A stretch of DNA of 64,000 bases from the NCBI GenBank assembly GCA_045641165.1, contig JAZUGL010000006.1, forward strand, positions 1 through 64,000. The letters run 5' to 3'. The notes beneath the pieces were generated by a model that saw only the letters and a program-made list of their open reading frames with translations, was not told where the DNA came from and searched no databases. Made by a program: the position numbers and the translations under genes. How positions within the stretch are numbered: the first letter of the stretch is position 1; every line of letters begins with the position of its first letter. The DNA is from Hennigella sp045641165 (GTDB taxonomy: Bacteria; Bacillota_I; Bacilli_A; Mycoplasmatales; Mycoplasmoidaceae). Below are positions 43,690 to 52,584 of the stretch, piece after piece.

Positions 43690-44317
43690 TTAAAGTATAA
43701 GCATTTTTTAGTTGAAATGCCCCACATTTTGTTCGATTTAAGCTTTTAACAAAACCTATAGTATTTAGCTTTTTAGCTAAATCAATAGCAAAGGATCTTA
43801 CATAAAATCCTTTGCTAACATTAATAGTTAATGTTAACTCTTGTTTAGCTTTATCAAACTTTTTGATTTTAAGTTTGTTAATCTTAACCAATCTAGGTTT
43901 TAAATCTATAGCAATGTTTTGTCTTGCTAAAGCATAAGCTTTAACACCATTAACTTTAACTGCAGAATAAGGATGTGGTTTTTGCATATATTTATTTTCA
44001 ATAAATCAATTACAAGCTTCTTTAATTTGCTTAAGAGTTAAATTTGTTTTTTGTTCTTTAATGACTTTACTAGAGCTATCTCCAGTTTCAGTTAATAAAC
44101 CAAATTTGATTACAGTTTCATATTCTTTATCATCTAATGATAAAGATGATAATAGTTTTGTCCCTTCATTATATCCAACGATTAATAAACCAGTAGCAAG
44201 TGGGTCAAGCGTTCCAGCATGACCTACTTTCTTATATTTATAAACTGATTTGATTTTTCTTACAACATCATTACTAGTTCAGCCTGATGGTTTATTAATC
44301 AAAACTATGTTGTTCAT
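43652..44317 (-). CDS. truB: tRNA pseudouridine(55) synthase
   Basis: This 221-residue enzyme makes the T-loop pseudouridine. It has INKPSGWTSNDVVRKIK at the N-terminus and the catalytic Asp38 in HAGTLDPLATG, then KPHPYSAVKVNG and SKGFYVRSFAIDLA. The PUA domain is absent or minimal, so it is shorter than the 300-residue forms. truB-ribF order is typical for Firmicutes. The start is found by reading through TGA codons at Trp13 and Trp104. Confidence 0.95.
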
Positions 44318-44328
44318 GTTAATACTAT

Positions 44329-44334
44329 TATAAT
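44329..44334 (+). promoter_or_regulatory. -10 box of the ttcA-like gene (leaderless)
   Basis: TATAAT ends six bases before ATG 44341, so the expected +1 is the A of the start codon. Confidence 0.6.
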
Positions 44335-44340
44335 GATTCC

Positions 44341-45060
44341 ATGAGAATCATTATTGGTAACATCATTAAGACAAATAGACTATATAACATGATCAAAAAG
44401 AATGATCATATTGCTGTTGGTGTTTCTGGTGGAAAAGATTCTTTAGTTTTACTAAAAACTTTAGATATTTATTGCAAAAAGTTAAATAAAGAAAAACATT
44501 GAAATTTAAAGGTTAAAGGTTTTTTAGTTAACCTTAATTTCAAAAAGGTTAGCTATGCTAAACTATTAAAATGAGCTAAAGCTAATGATTTAAGACTACA
44601 AGTTATTGATAGTGATGTAGCTGATGTATTAAAGGCTAAAAAAGAAAAAGGTAGGATACAATGTTCATTGTGTTCTAAGATGAAAAAAGCTATTTTAATA
44701 AGAGAAATGAAAAAACAACATTTCAATAAATTAGCTTTAGGTCATCATGCTGATGACTTTATTGAAACATTCTTTTTAAATATGTTAAATGAAGCTAGAG
44801 CAGAAGGCTTAAATCCTAATTCTTATTTAGATAGAAATAAGGTTTGACAAATTAGACCTATGATATTATGTAGAGAAAAAGAAATAGCTAGAGTAGCAAA
44901 GAAATATGTTATGCCAATAATAACTAATCTTTGTCCTAATACTCATAATACGCAAAGAACATATATGAAGAAGTTTATTGAAAATAACTTCTATAAATCT
45001 AAACAATGACCTAATGCTTATGTGAATATATTAAGAAGTTTGATAAAAGAAAAAAACTAG
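44341..45060 (+). CDS. TtcA-family tRNA 2-thiolation protein (PP-loop ATPase)
   Basis: This 239-residue protein belongs to the TtcA/TtuA group that adenylates and thiolates tRNA bases. The PP-loop GVSGGKDS ends at residue 34. Cys108 and Cys111 (QCSLC) and Cys198 (NLCPN) are placed as the three [4Fe-4S] ligands of TtcA, and LALGHHADDFIETFFLNM is the family signature. TtcA makes 2-thiocytidine 32. It could instead act on another base, so no symbol is given. It diverges from truB. Confidence 0.82.
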
Positions 45061-45079
45061 CTAGTGCTAGTTTTTTTTA
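45053..45079. terminator. terminator between the ttcA-like gene and the lipoprotein gene
   Basis: AACTAGC and GCTAGTT pair around a four-base loop and run into eight T residues; the stop codon of the + gene lies in the stem. Confidence 0.75.
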
Positions 45080-45090
45080 AAATGTTGTTC

Positions 45091-45528
45091 TTATCCACCA
45101 GATCTAGGAATAACGTGTGCGAATTCAATATGCTCAGTTCAAAGGACTTTTTTTGTGATTTTGTCAGTACAATAAGCTTCAAATGCAATTTTTGCCATTT
45201 GGTCCGCGGCCGTTCTTATTTTAATTGGTTGATCAAGGCGTCATAAATTTCCGCCAGCGATTGAGATTGGAACTTCTGGCGGTTCATCCATCATTTCATC
45301 ATTAATTGTTCACCAGCTTCCAATAAAGGTAAGATCGTGGTTCTCTTCTTTGACATAGGTGCCTTCTCAAACAATGTAATCTGATTGTTCTTGGCCTTCT
45401 ATAAATTCAACGCTAACATTACTAAAATGTGACTTATGTCCACAGCTAGTCAAACATACAGCTGGTGCTATAGCAGCAGCAAGTCCTGCAGTACTTGCTA
45501 GAGTAGCTAATAGTTTTTTATTTTTCAT
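45091..45528 (-). CDS. small lipoprotein of unknown function
   Basis: This 145-residue protein has a lysine start, a hydrophobic Ala-rich signal and a lipobox-like LTSC (Cys26), so it should be lipid-anchored outside. The mature part has no family I recognise. It carries acidic patches and four TGA tryptophans and ends FAHVIPRSGG. Its local GC content (for example a CCGCGGCCG stretch at 45208-45216) is clearly above that of its neighbours, which could mean recent transfer. It stands alone between convergent and divergent genes. Confidence 0.75.
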
Positions 45529-45552
45529 ATCTTGATATATATCCCTTTCACG

Positions 45553-45578
45553 GTCATTATATATATATATATAGTGAC
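45553..45578. repeat. TA-tract inside a GTCA/TGAC inverted repeat
   Basis: GTCA, a TA-dinucleotide run of about 16 bases, then TGAC. It lies between the divergent lipoprotein and HPr-like genes and could be a slippage-prone spacer or operator. Confidence 0.5.
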
Positions 45579-45593
45579 TTCGTCAACAAAATA

Positions 45594-45612
45594 ATTAGTT
45601 AAAATGACTAAT
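45594..45612. promoter_or_regulatory. short inverted repeat upstream of the HPr-like gene
   Basis: ATTAGT-TAAAATG-ACTAAT has perfect six-base arms and lies 16 bases before the TATAAT box. Confidence 0.35.
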
Positions 45613-45627
45613 ATTTGATTTTGCATT

Positions 45628-45633
45628 TATAAT
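45628..45633 (+). promoter_or_regulatory. -10 box of the HPr-like gene
   Basis: TATAAT nine bases before the ATG; no SD. Confidence 0.5.
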
Positions 45634-45642
45634 TTATACATT

Positions 45643-45903
45643 ATGAAATCAGTTCAAATTAAGATCACAAATCCTATATATTTACATGCTAATATGATTA
45701 GACAAGTTACTGTCGAAGCTGGTAAATATACATCAGATGTATATATTATTGCTAGCGGTGAAAAAGGTAATGCAAAATCACTTGTTAGCTTAATGTCTGT
45801 CTTGGGTAGAGTTAAACTACCTTGTAAGATAGAAATTAAAGCTGACGGCTGAGATGATGAAGCTAAAGCTGTAGAAGCTATAGCTAAAATCTTTAATCAT
45901 TAA
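45643..45903 (+). CDS. HPr-like phosphocarrier protein, divergent
   Basis: This 86-residue protein has HPr length and plan. His15 and Ser46 (AKSLVSLMSVLG) occupy their canonical positions. The active-site motif reads LHANMI in place of GLHARPA, so Arg17 and Pro18 are lost. HPr passes phosphate from enzyme I to sugar PTS components. With Arg17 missing, transfer may be slow, or this may be a regulatory paralogue. It is followed after one base by a deoxyribosyltransferase gene. Confidence 0.75.
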
Positions 45904-45904
45904 T

Positions 45905-46408
45905 ATGAAAAAATACAAAGTATATCTAGCTAATGGACTGTTTGTTAAAGCTGATCGAATCTTTAACGCAGTTATTTATAAAGAATTAATAAAAAATAAA
46001 AAGCTAGATGTATATGCTCCGCAATTTAATTTAGCTATTAATGATAAAACTAAACCTGCTGGATCTAAACCTATTTATAAAGGTGATACAGATAGACTAA
46101 TAGAATCAGATATTCTTATAGCTATCTTGGATAACTATGATTTAGGTGTAGCCACTGAAGTAGGTTGGGTAGCAGGATGAAATGCTAGCCATCCTAAATC
46201 TCAACATAAGTTAATCTTAGGTTTATATACAGATATAAGAGATGCATCTAAGAATATGAATAATGCCATTAATAAAGACATCTTGAAAAATGGTATAGCT
46301 GAAAACCAATATGTCTATATTAACCTTTATCTAATAGGCGCTATCAAAAAATACGGCAAATTGTTTGATGACTATAAAAAACTAATAAAATATCTAAAGA
46401 AAGTATAA
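45905..46408 (+). CDS. nucleoside 2-deoxyribosyltransferase
   Basis: This 167-residue enzyme exchanges bases between deoxyribonucleosides in salvage. YLANGLFVKAD at the start, ILIAILDNYDLGVATEVGW (Asp76, Asp79 and the likely nucleophile Glu85) and a C-terminal N-x-Y stretch fit the family. Mollicutes cannot make nucleobases and rely on such salvage. It overlaps no gene but shares the HPr-like transcript. A bidirectional terminator follows. Confidence 0.88.
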
Positions 46409-46432
46409 AAAGAGTGGTAACCACTCTTTTTA
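46406..46432. terminator. bidirectional terminator
   Basis: AAAAAGAGTGG and CCACTCTTTTT pair around TAA; stops of both converging genes lie in it. Confidence 0.85.
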
Positions 46433-48106
46433 ATTTCAGAAGTATTTGTTGTTGGTTGGGGTTCCTTTAAATGATCCTCCAGTTCCAGTAAACATGCCAA
46501 GAACACTTTCTTCGAAGGATAAATCAACATTAGTAAAGTCGCACATTAAATTAGTACCTGTTGTTTGAGAAATTTTTAATGAAGAGCAACCATAAAACAT
46601 TTGTTTGTAACAGCAATCTGCAAGTTCTGTCGCAGGAAGTTTGGGGGCTGTAGTTAAAGCAGTGCAATTCATAAACATCGAATAATAGCAGTGAGGGGCG
46701 AGTTTTATTGATGGAAGATCAGGGGCGGTTACTAAATATCGACAACCCCAGAACAACTGACAAAAACAGTAATCACTTAAATCACCATAGTTGATCATTG
46801 ATCTAACGTCGCCACTACATGCCACTCTGTTTGGTATTATAAACGTAAAAACATTATATGCAGAACAAGATAATTTGTTGTTTGTATTTCTAACATAAAG
46901 GCTTTGGCCTGGCTCAAGAGTAAGGCTCGTTGATTGGCCCCAACTATCCCAAGATATTCCGCCGTCAGAAGAATATTGAATTCCGGATATATCAACAAAG
47001 GATGCTGTGTATGAAAATGTGGTTTCACTATCTAATACTGTAAATTTAAGATCATTAATCCAACAATATGCTTTATTTATTGGTGTACCAACAAAAGCAC
47101 CACTAGTATTAGCAAACATATCTTTAACACTGTTTTCAGGAAATGAAGCAATAGTTGTAAAATTACAAATCAAGTTTGAAGTTGAAGCATTATCGATTTC
47201 AGTTTCATATACATCTAGTGATGAGCAACCTTCAAACATTGATTTATAACAACTTTCTTTGAGTGTAGTTGCAGGAAGATTTGCAATACTAGTTAAAGAT
47301 GTACAATCTTCAAACATATGCTCATAACAGTGGGGTACAAGTGTGGTTGCAGGAAGATTTATAGTAGTTGTTAAAGATGTACAACCAGAAAACATATATG
47401 CATAGCAGTAATTTGCAAGTTCTTCTGAAGGAAGATCTGGGATAGTTGTTAAAGATGTACAACCAGAAAACATATATGCATAGCAAAACCAAACAAGTTG
47501 TTTTACAGGAAGTTGGGGTGGTTGAACTAAGGCAGTGCAACCTAAAAACATACTAACATAACAACCATATTCAAGTTTTGCTGCAGGAAGTTCTGGTGCA
47601 GAAGTTAAAGATGTACAGTCTGCGAACATTTGAAAGTAACAAGCTTCGGCAAGTTGTTTTGCTGGTAGTTTTGGGGCTTCAACTAATGAAGAACATCCAC
47701 TAAACATCTTGCTAAAACAATAATCAGTTAAAGTACCATAAGCAATCATTGAATTAACATTGCCACTAGCAGCAATCTTGCCAGTCATCACAAACTGAAA
47801 GGTATTATTGCTGTCATTAAGAAAATTAGTTGTATTTCTAACATAAACACTTTCACCATTATTAAGTTGTATTGGTGTTGATATATTTCATGAATTTCAC
47901 TCCAAGCTATCATAGGAGTATTCAATATCTATATCCGGCAAAGATCCAGTTACAGTAAATTCGACACTAGAACTTATATTGTCGTCTGCAACATCAGTAA
48001 AACACAATGGCGTTCTGTCTTCGCCTTTATTACAACTAACTAATGGGATAGCACCTGCTGTTAATGTTACAGCTAGTGCTGGAACTAGCTTAAAAATCTT
48101 TCTCAT
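46430..48106 (-). CDS. LRR lipoprotein with 26-residue repeats (BspA-like protein 4)
   Basis: This 558-residue protein has a signal and lipobox-like LVSC (Cys25). Two copies of a module follow. Each has a beta-rich head (IEYSYDSLEWNSW near 62; IQYSSDGGISWDSW near 315) and a block of 26-residue repeats with C-Y-x-x-M-F-x-x-C-(T/S)-(A/S)-L. The first block has six or so repeats (about 119-275) and the second has three. Such repeats occur in BspA-like adhesins of gut bacteria and Trichomonas. Two repeats share a 43-base identical stretch, so the array can recombine. It is expected on the outer membrane face. Confidence 0.85.
47365..47407 (-). repeat. 43-base exact repeat, copy 1, in the LRR array
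   Basis: Identical to 47443-47485; the 78-base offset equals one 26-codon repeat unit. Confidence 0.95.
47443..47485 (-). repeat. 43-base exact repeat, copy 2, in the LRR array
   Basis: See 47365-47407. Confidence 0.95.
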
Positions 48107-48143
48107 AAACTAATTTTAACTTATTATTAAAATAATTTTAAAA

Positions 48144-48173
48144 TTAAAAAGAGTGTATAACACTCTTTTTAAT
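48144..48173 (-). terminator. terminator of the hydrogenase operon
   Basis: AAAAAGAGTG and CACTCTTTTT pair around TATAA, 16 bases after the ferredoxin stop. Confidence 0.85.
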
Positions 48174-48188
48174 TTAATAATATCTCAA

Positions 48189-48368
48189 TTACTTATTTTG
48201 GATTGCTTGTGCTGGGCAGATACCTGCGCATTGACCACAGCCAGCGCATTTATCAGCATCAACAGTTGCTTTGCCAGATGCACCAATTGAAATTGCTCCC
48301 ATTGGGCAAACACCTGTGCAAGCTCCGCATCCTAAACATTTGTTTTGATCTACTACTGCTTTAGCCAT
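48189..48368 (-). CDS. 2[4Fe-4S] ferredoxin
   Basis: This 59-residue clostridial-type ferredoxin has two C-x2-C-x2-C-x3-C-P motifs (CLGCGACTGVCP and CAGCGQCAGICP). It carries low-potential electrons. It is the last gene of hydC-hydB-hydA-fdx and lies 34 bases after hydA behind a good SD (GGAGAT). It is the natural partner of the bifurcating hydrogenase and probably of a pyruvate:ferredoxin oxidoreductase elsewhere; it may also serve IspG. Confidence 0.95.
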   Translation of the reverse strand: MAKAVVDQNKCLGCGACTGVCPMGAISIGASGKATVDADKCAGCGQCAGICPAQAIQNK

Positions 48369-48402
48369 GAATTTATCTCCTTAATAACTTTAATATTATA
48401 CA

Positions 48403-50145
48403 CTAAATGAACTTTCTTGGTTTATAAGTTCTATGTAGTATATCATGAGCCTTATGACTATTAGGTTTTTCAAAGAATTCTTGATAGATTTTAACAATTG
48501 AAGGATTCTTGTGAGATTGTCTTAATTGTTTCTTTGCATCGTTCTTGTAAAGAGCTTTAGCTCTTAACTTAGATACTGTTTCTCTATCAATTTCGTTGTA
48601 GTCAACAAATGGCATACCGCCACCGTTAACACAACCACCTGGACAACACATGATTTCAATAAAGTGGTAATGTTTTTTACCTGCTTTAACTGCATCTAAT
48701 ACTTTTTTAGCGTTAGCTAAACCAGATGTTACACAAACATTAACTTTAATACCTGCAACATCAATTGTTGCTTCTTTAATTCCTCTTACACCTCTAACAG
48801 CTCTAAAGTCAATATTAGTTAATTGTTTCTTTTCTAGTACTTCAGCTACAGTTCTTAAAGCAGCTTCCATAACACCACCTGTAGCACCAAAGATAACACC
48901 AGCTCCAGTTGATTCACCTAGTGGGTTATCAAACTTAGAATCAGGTAGTTTTCTAAAGTCAATACCTTTTTGTTTAATCATTCTAGCTAGTTCTCTAACA
49001 GTTAATACTGCATCAGTATCTCTTAAACCTTGTAAGGCATTAGAGTCATAATTGATTTCAGTTTTCTTTGCTGTACAAGGCATGATATGAACTGTAAAGA
49101 TCTTTTTAGGATCAATTCCCATCTTTTGTGCTCAATATGTTTTAATTGTTGCACCTTGCATTTGCATTGGACTTTTAGCTGTTGATAAATGAGGAATCAA
49201 TTCAGGATAGTAAGCTGTAATAAAGTTTATTCAACCTGGAGAGCAGCTTGTAATTAATGGTAATGTACCATTATTTTGTACACGATCAATAAATTCATAA
49301 CCTTCTTCCATAATGGTTAAATCAGCAGCAAAGTCTACGTCAAAGACATATTTAAATCCTAGTCTTCTTAATGCTGTAGGTAACTTACCTTCAATATCAG
49401 TTCCAATTGGATAACCAAATTCTTCACCCAATCCAGCTCTAACAGATGGAGCAGGAGAAACAACAACAGTTAATTCTGGGTTGTTTAGGGCAGCAAATAC
49501 TTCTTTAGTTGAATCATTTTCAGCTAAAGCACCAGTTGGACAAACAAGTGTACATTGACCGCAACCTACACATGCTGTTTTATCAAGTGTTTCTTCAAAT
49601 GCACAACCAATAACTGCATCAAATCCACGTCTATTTGTGTTAATAACACCAACTGCTTGTTGGATTTGGCATACTTTTGTACATCTTTTACACAAGATAC
49701 ACTTAGATGGATCTCTAACAATAGCGGCAGAAGTAGCATCACATTCGCCTTTAGATTTTTTACCAGCATATGCTTTTTCATCAGCTTGATAAATTTCAGC
49801 ATATTCTTTTAGTTTACAAGCATTAGCTTTTAAACAATTAGAACATTCTTTTCTATGGTTAGAAAGTAATAATTCAAGGTTTGTTTTTCTTGCTTGAATA
49901 ATCTTTTGTGAGTTAGTAGTTACTTCCATACCTTCAGCAACTGGATAAACGCAACTTGCTACAAGACTTCTTGCACCCTTAACTTCAACTAGACACATTC
50001 TGCATGCACCAGCTGGGTTTAAATCTTTTAGATAACATAAAGTAGGAATCTTTATTCCTGCTAATTTAGCAGCATCAAGGATAGTTGATCCTTCTTCTAT
50101 GGCAACTTTAATGCCATCAATAGTTAAATTAATCATCTTTGCCAT
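48403..50145 (-). CDS. hydA: [FeFe] hydrogenase catalytic subunit HydA
   Basis: This 580-residue enzyme makes or oxidises H2. It has an N-terminal [2Fe-2S] domain (Cys37, 48, 51, 65), a His-Cys3 [4Fe-4S] (His97, Cys101, 104, 110) and two further [4Fe-4S] sites (Cys149-159 and 192-202). The H-cluster domain has L1 TSCSPGW (Cys301), L2 MPCTAKK (Cys357) and L3 MCCPGGCVNGGG (Cys501, Cys505). This is the CpI-like M3 layout of NADH-linked HydABC enzymes. The C-terminal small-subunit-like tail is present. The HydEFG maturases are not in the window. Confidence 0.96.
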
Positions 50146-50148
50146 AGT

Positions 50149-52032
50149 CTACTTCCTTTCTATTGCCTTAACTGGGCAGTTGCTTGCACAAACACCACAC
50201 TTAATACATTTGTTTTTATTAATTGTATGTGGTTTTTTAAATTCTCCAGATATTGCTTTAACTGGACAGTTTTTCGCACATAAACCACAACCAATACATT
50301 TAGATGAGTTAATTTCATAACTCATTAAATCTTTACATGCATGAGATGGACAAATGCCTTTAGTGTGAGCAATATATTCATCTCTAAAGTATTTTAAAGT
50401 TGAAAGAATTGGGTTTGGAGAAGATTGACCTAAACCACATAAAGATGTTGCCTTAATATGTTTAGATAGGTTCTCTAAAGTAGTAATATCTTCCATAGTA
50501 GCTTTGCCAGAAGTGAACTTAGTTAAAAGTTCAAGTAATCTCATGTTACCAATTCTACATGGGATACATTTGCCACATGATTCATCTACACAGAATTCCA
50601 TATAGAATTTACAAATATCTACCATACAGTTGTCTTCATCCATAACAATAAGACCACCAGATCCCATCATTGAACCAATTGCCATTAAGTTTTCATAATC
50701 AATTGGTGTATCAAGTAAACTTGCTGGAATACATCCACCAGATGGACCGCCTGTTTGCGCAGCTTTGAATTTCTTACCATTAGGTACACCGCCGCAAATG
50801 TCATAAACTATTTGTCTTAATGTAGTTCCCATTGGAACTTCAATAAGTCCTGTGTTGTTGATCTTACCACCAACAGCAAAAACTTTTGTACCTTTAGATT
50901 TTTCTGTACCAATAGAGTTGAATCATTTAGCACCATTAAGAATAATTCTTGTAATGTTAGCATATGTTTCAACGTTATTTAAAACTGTAGGTTTGTGATA
51001 TAAACCTGAGTTAGCAGGATAAGGAGGTCTTGGTCTAGGTTCTCCTCTATTTCCTTCTACTGAAGCCATTAATGCAGTTTCTTCGCCACAAACAAAGGCT
51101 CCTGAACCTAATCTTAAAGATAATTTGAAACTAAAGTTAGTGCCAAAGATGTTTTTTCCAAGTAAACCAAGCTTATTAGCTTGAGCAATGGCTAATTCAA
51201 GTCTTTTAACTGCAATTGGATATTCTGCTCTAACATAGATAAATCCTTCGTCAGCACCAATAGCATAAGCAGCGATTGCCATTGCTTCTATAACTGAATG
51301 TGGATCAGCTTCAAGGATTGATCTATCCATGAAAGCACCTGGGTCACCTTCATCAGCATTACAACAAACATATTTCTTTTTGTTAACTGCTTTTTTAGCT
51401 AGAGATCATTTTAACCCTGTAGGGAAACCACCACCACCTCTACCTCTTAGTTTAGATTCAGTAATAACATCTACTACTTGATCAGGTGTCATTTCCTTTA
51501 AACATTTATGTAAAGCAAAGTAACCATCACATGCAATATATTCTTCAATATTTTCTGGATCAATAATTCCTGCATTTTTTAAAGCAATCTTCATTTGGTG
51601 CTTATAAAAATTAGTTTTTCCTAAAGGAATAATGTTGTTAGAAGCATCTAATTGGTTTTTAAATACTAGTTCTTTAACAACTTGGCCACCCTTAATGTGT
51701 TGGCTAATAATCTTAGCTGTATCTTCAGGTTTAACTTTACAATAGAAAATACCTTCTGGATAAACTAAAACAACTGGTCCTAAAGCACATAAACCGTGAC
51801 AACCTGTTTGGCTAACTTCTACTTTACCAGTTAAACCATTTTCTTGGATTGCTTTATTAAATCCATCAATAACATCTTTAGATTTGTTACTTAAACATCC
51901 TGTTGAAGCACAAATTAAAATTTGTTTAATTCCTGTTGCTTCAGCTTTAGCTAGACCTTCTTTACGGTCATTCATTCTTTTAGCTAATTTAGCTTTGATG
52001 GCTTGTAATTTTTCAATAGTAATCTTTGCCAT
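50149..52032 (-). CDS. hydB: NADH-linked hydrogenase subunit HydB (NuoF-like)
   Basis: This 627-residue flavoprotein passes electrons between NAD(H), ferredoxin and HydA. An N-terminal thioredoxin-like [2Fe-2S] domain (CASTGC and CHGLC) is followed by the NuoF core with the glycine-rich NADH/FMN site RGRGGGGFPTG near residue 197 and GAFVCGEETAL. Next comes the [4Fe-4S] site ESCGKCIPCRIG, then a C-terminal 2[4Fe-4S] ferredoxin domain (CIGCGLCAKNCP, CIKCGVCASNCP). The domain set is that of electron-bifurcating HydB. It lies two bases from hydC and three from hydA. Confidence 0.96.
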
Positions 52033-52034
52033 AA

Positions 52035-52502
52035 TTACTTGCCCTCCTTAGCTTTATATTCATCGATGACTGCTTGGCATTTGCCAGGAGTCATACTTGG
52101 ATATACTTTATCATTAACCATGATAACAGGAGCTAGTCCGCAGCATCCTACACATCTAGCAGATGTTAAGCTAAATAGTCCATCTTGTGTAGTTTGTCCT
52201 AACTTAATTCCTAATAGTTGTTCAAATTTAGCAAGGATGTCAGCTGAGCCTCTAACATAACATGCTGTTCCTAAACAAACATTAATAACATATTTACCTT
52301 TTTTAACAAATGTAAATTGAGCATAGAAACTTGCAATCGAATAAATTTCACTAGTTGTAGTGTTAAACTCTTTAGCAATAAGTGCCATCACTTCCCTGCT
52401 TAAGTAGCCAAAGGCTACTTGCGCTTCTTGTAAACACATTAACTTAGTTCCATTATGATTGTGAATTTCCTTGATTTTGGTTTCAAATTCTTGAATTGTC
52501 AT
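52035..52502 (-). CDS. hydC: hydrogenase subunit HydC (NuoE-like)
   Basis: This 155-residue thioredoxin-like [2Fe-2S] protein has the NuoE pattern C-x4-C (NVCLGTACYVRG) and C-x3-C (ARCVGCCGLAP), with YSIASFYAQFTF upstream. It is the first gene of the hydCBA-fdx operon, behind an AAGGAAATT site. Its promoter region carries an eight-base inverted repeat. It diverges from def. Confidence 0.95.
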   Translation of the reverse strand: MTIQEFETKIKEIHNHNGTKLMCLQEAQVAFGYLSREVMALIAKEFNTTTSEIYSIASFYAQFTFVKKGKYVINVCLGTACYVRGSADILAKFEQLLGIKLGQTTQDGLFSLTSARCVGCCGLAPVIMVNDKVYPSMTPGKCQAVIDEYKAKEGK

Positions 52503-52515
52503 AATTTCCTTAAAA

Positions 52516-52537
52516 ATTAATATGTATAGATATTAAT
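52516..52537. promoter_or_regulatory. inverted repeat at the hydC transcription start
   Basis: ATTAATAT-GTATAG-ATATTAAT has perfect eight-base arms and spans the expected +1 for hydC. It does not match the Rex consensus (TTGTGAA-N4-TTCACAA). Confidence 0.45.
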
Positions 52538-52541
52538 GTTT

Positions 52542-52547
52542 ATTATA
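52542..52547 (-). promoter_or_regulatory. -10 box of the hydCBA-fdx operon
   Basis: TATAAT on the minus strand, 39 bases before the hydC ATG. Confidence 0.55.
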
Positions 52548-52571
52548 AGAAATATTCATAAAAATAAAATA

Positions 52572-52577
52572 TATAAT
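52572..52577 (+). promoter_or_regulatory. -10 box of def (leaderless)
   Basis: TATAAT ends seven bases before ATG 52585, so transcription should begin at or next to the start codon. Confidence 0.55.
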
Positions 52578-52584
52578 ATGTCTA

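Noticed and set aside
45553..45578. TA-rich tract as a replication origin or CRISPR spacer region
   Set aside because: It is a single TA-dinucleotide run with no DnaA boxes and no repeat-spacer pattern. No CRISPR array was found anywhere in the window.
46837..47249. Small open frames on both strands within the LRR lipoprotein
   Set aside because: They are shadow frames of a repeat-rich gene, without start signals.
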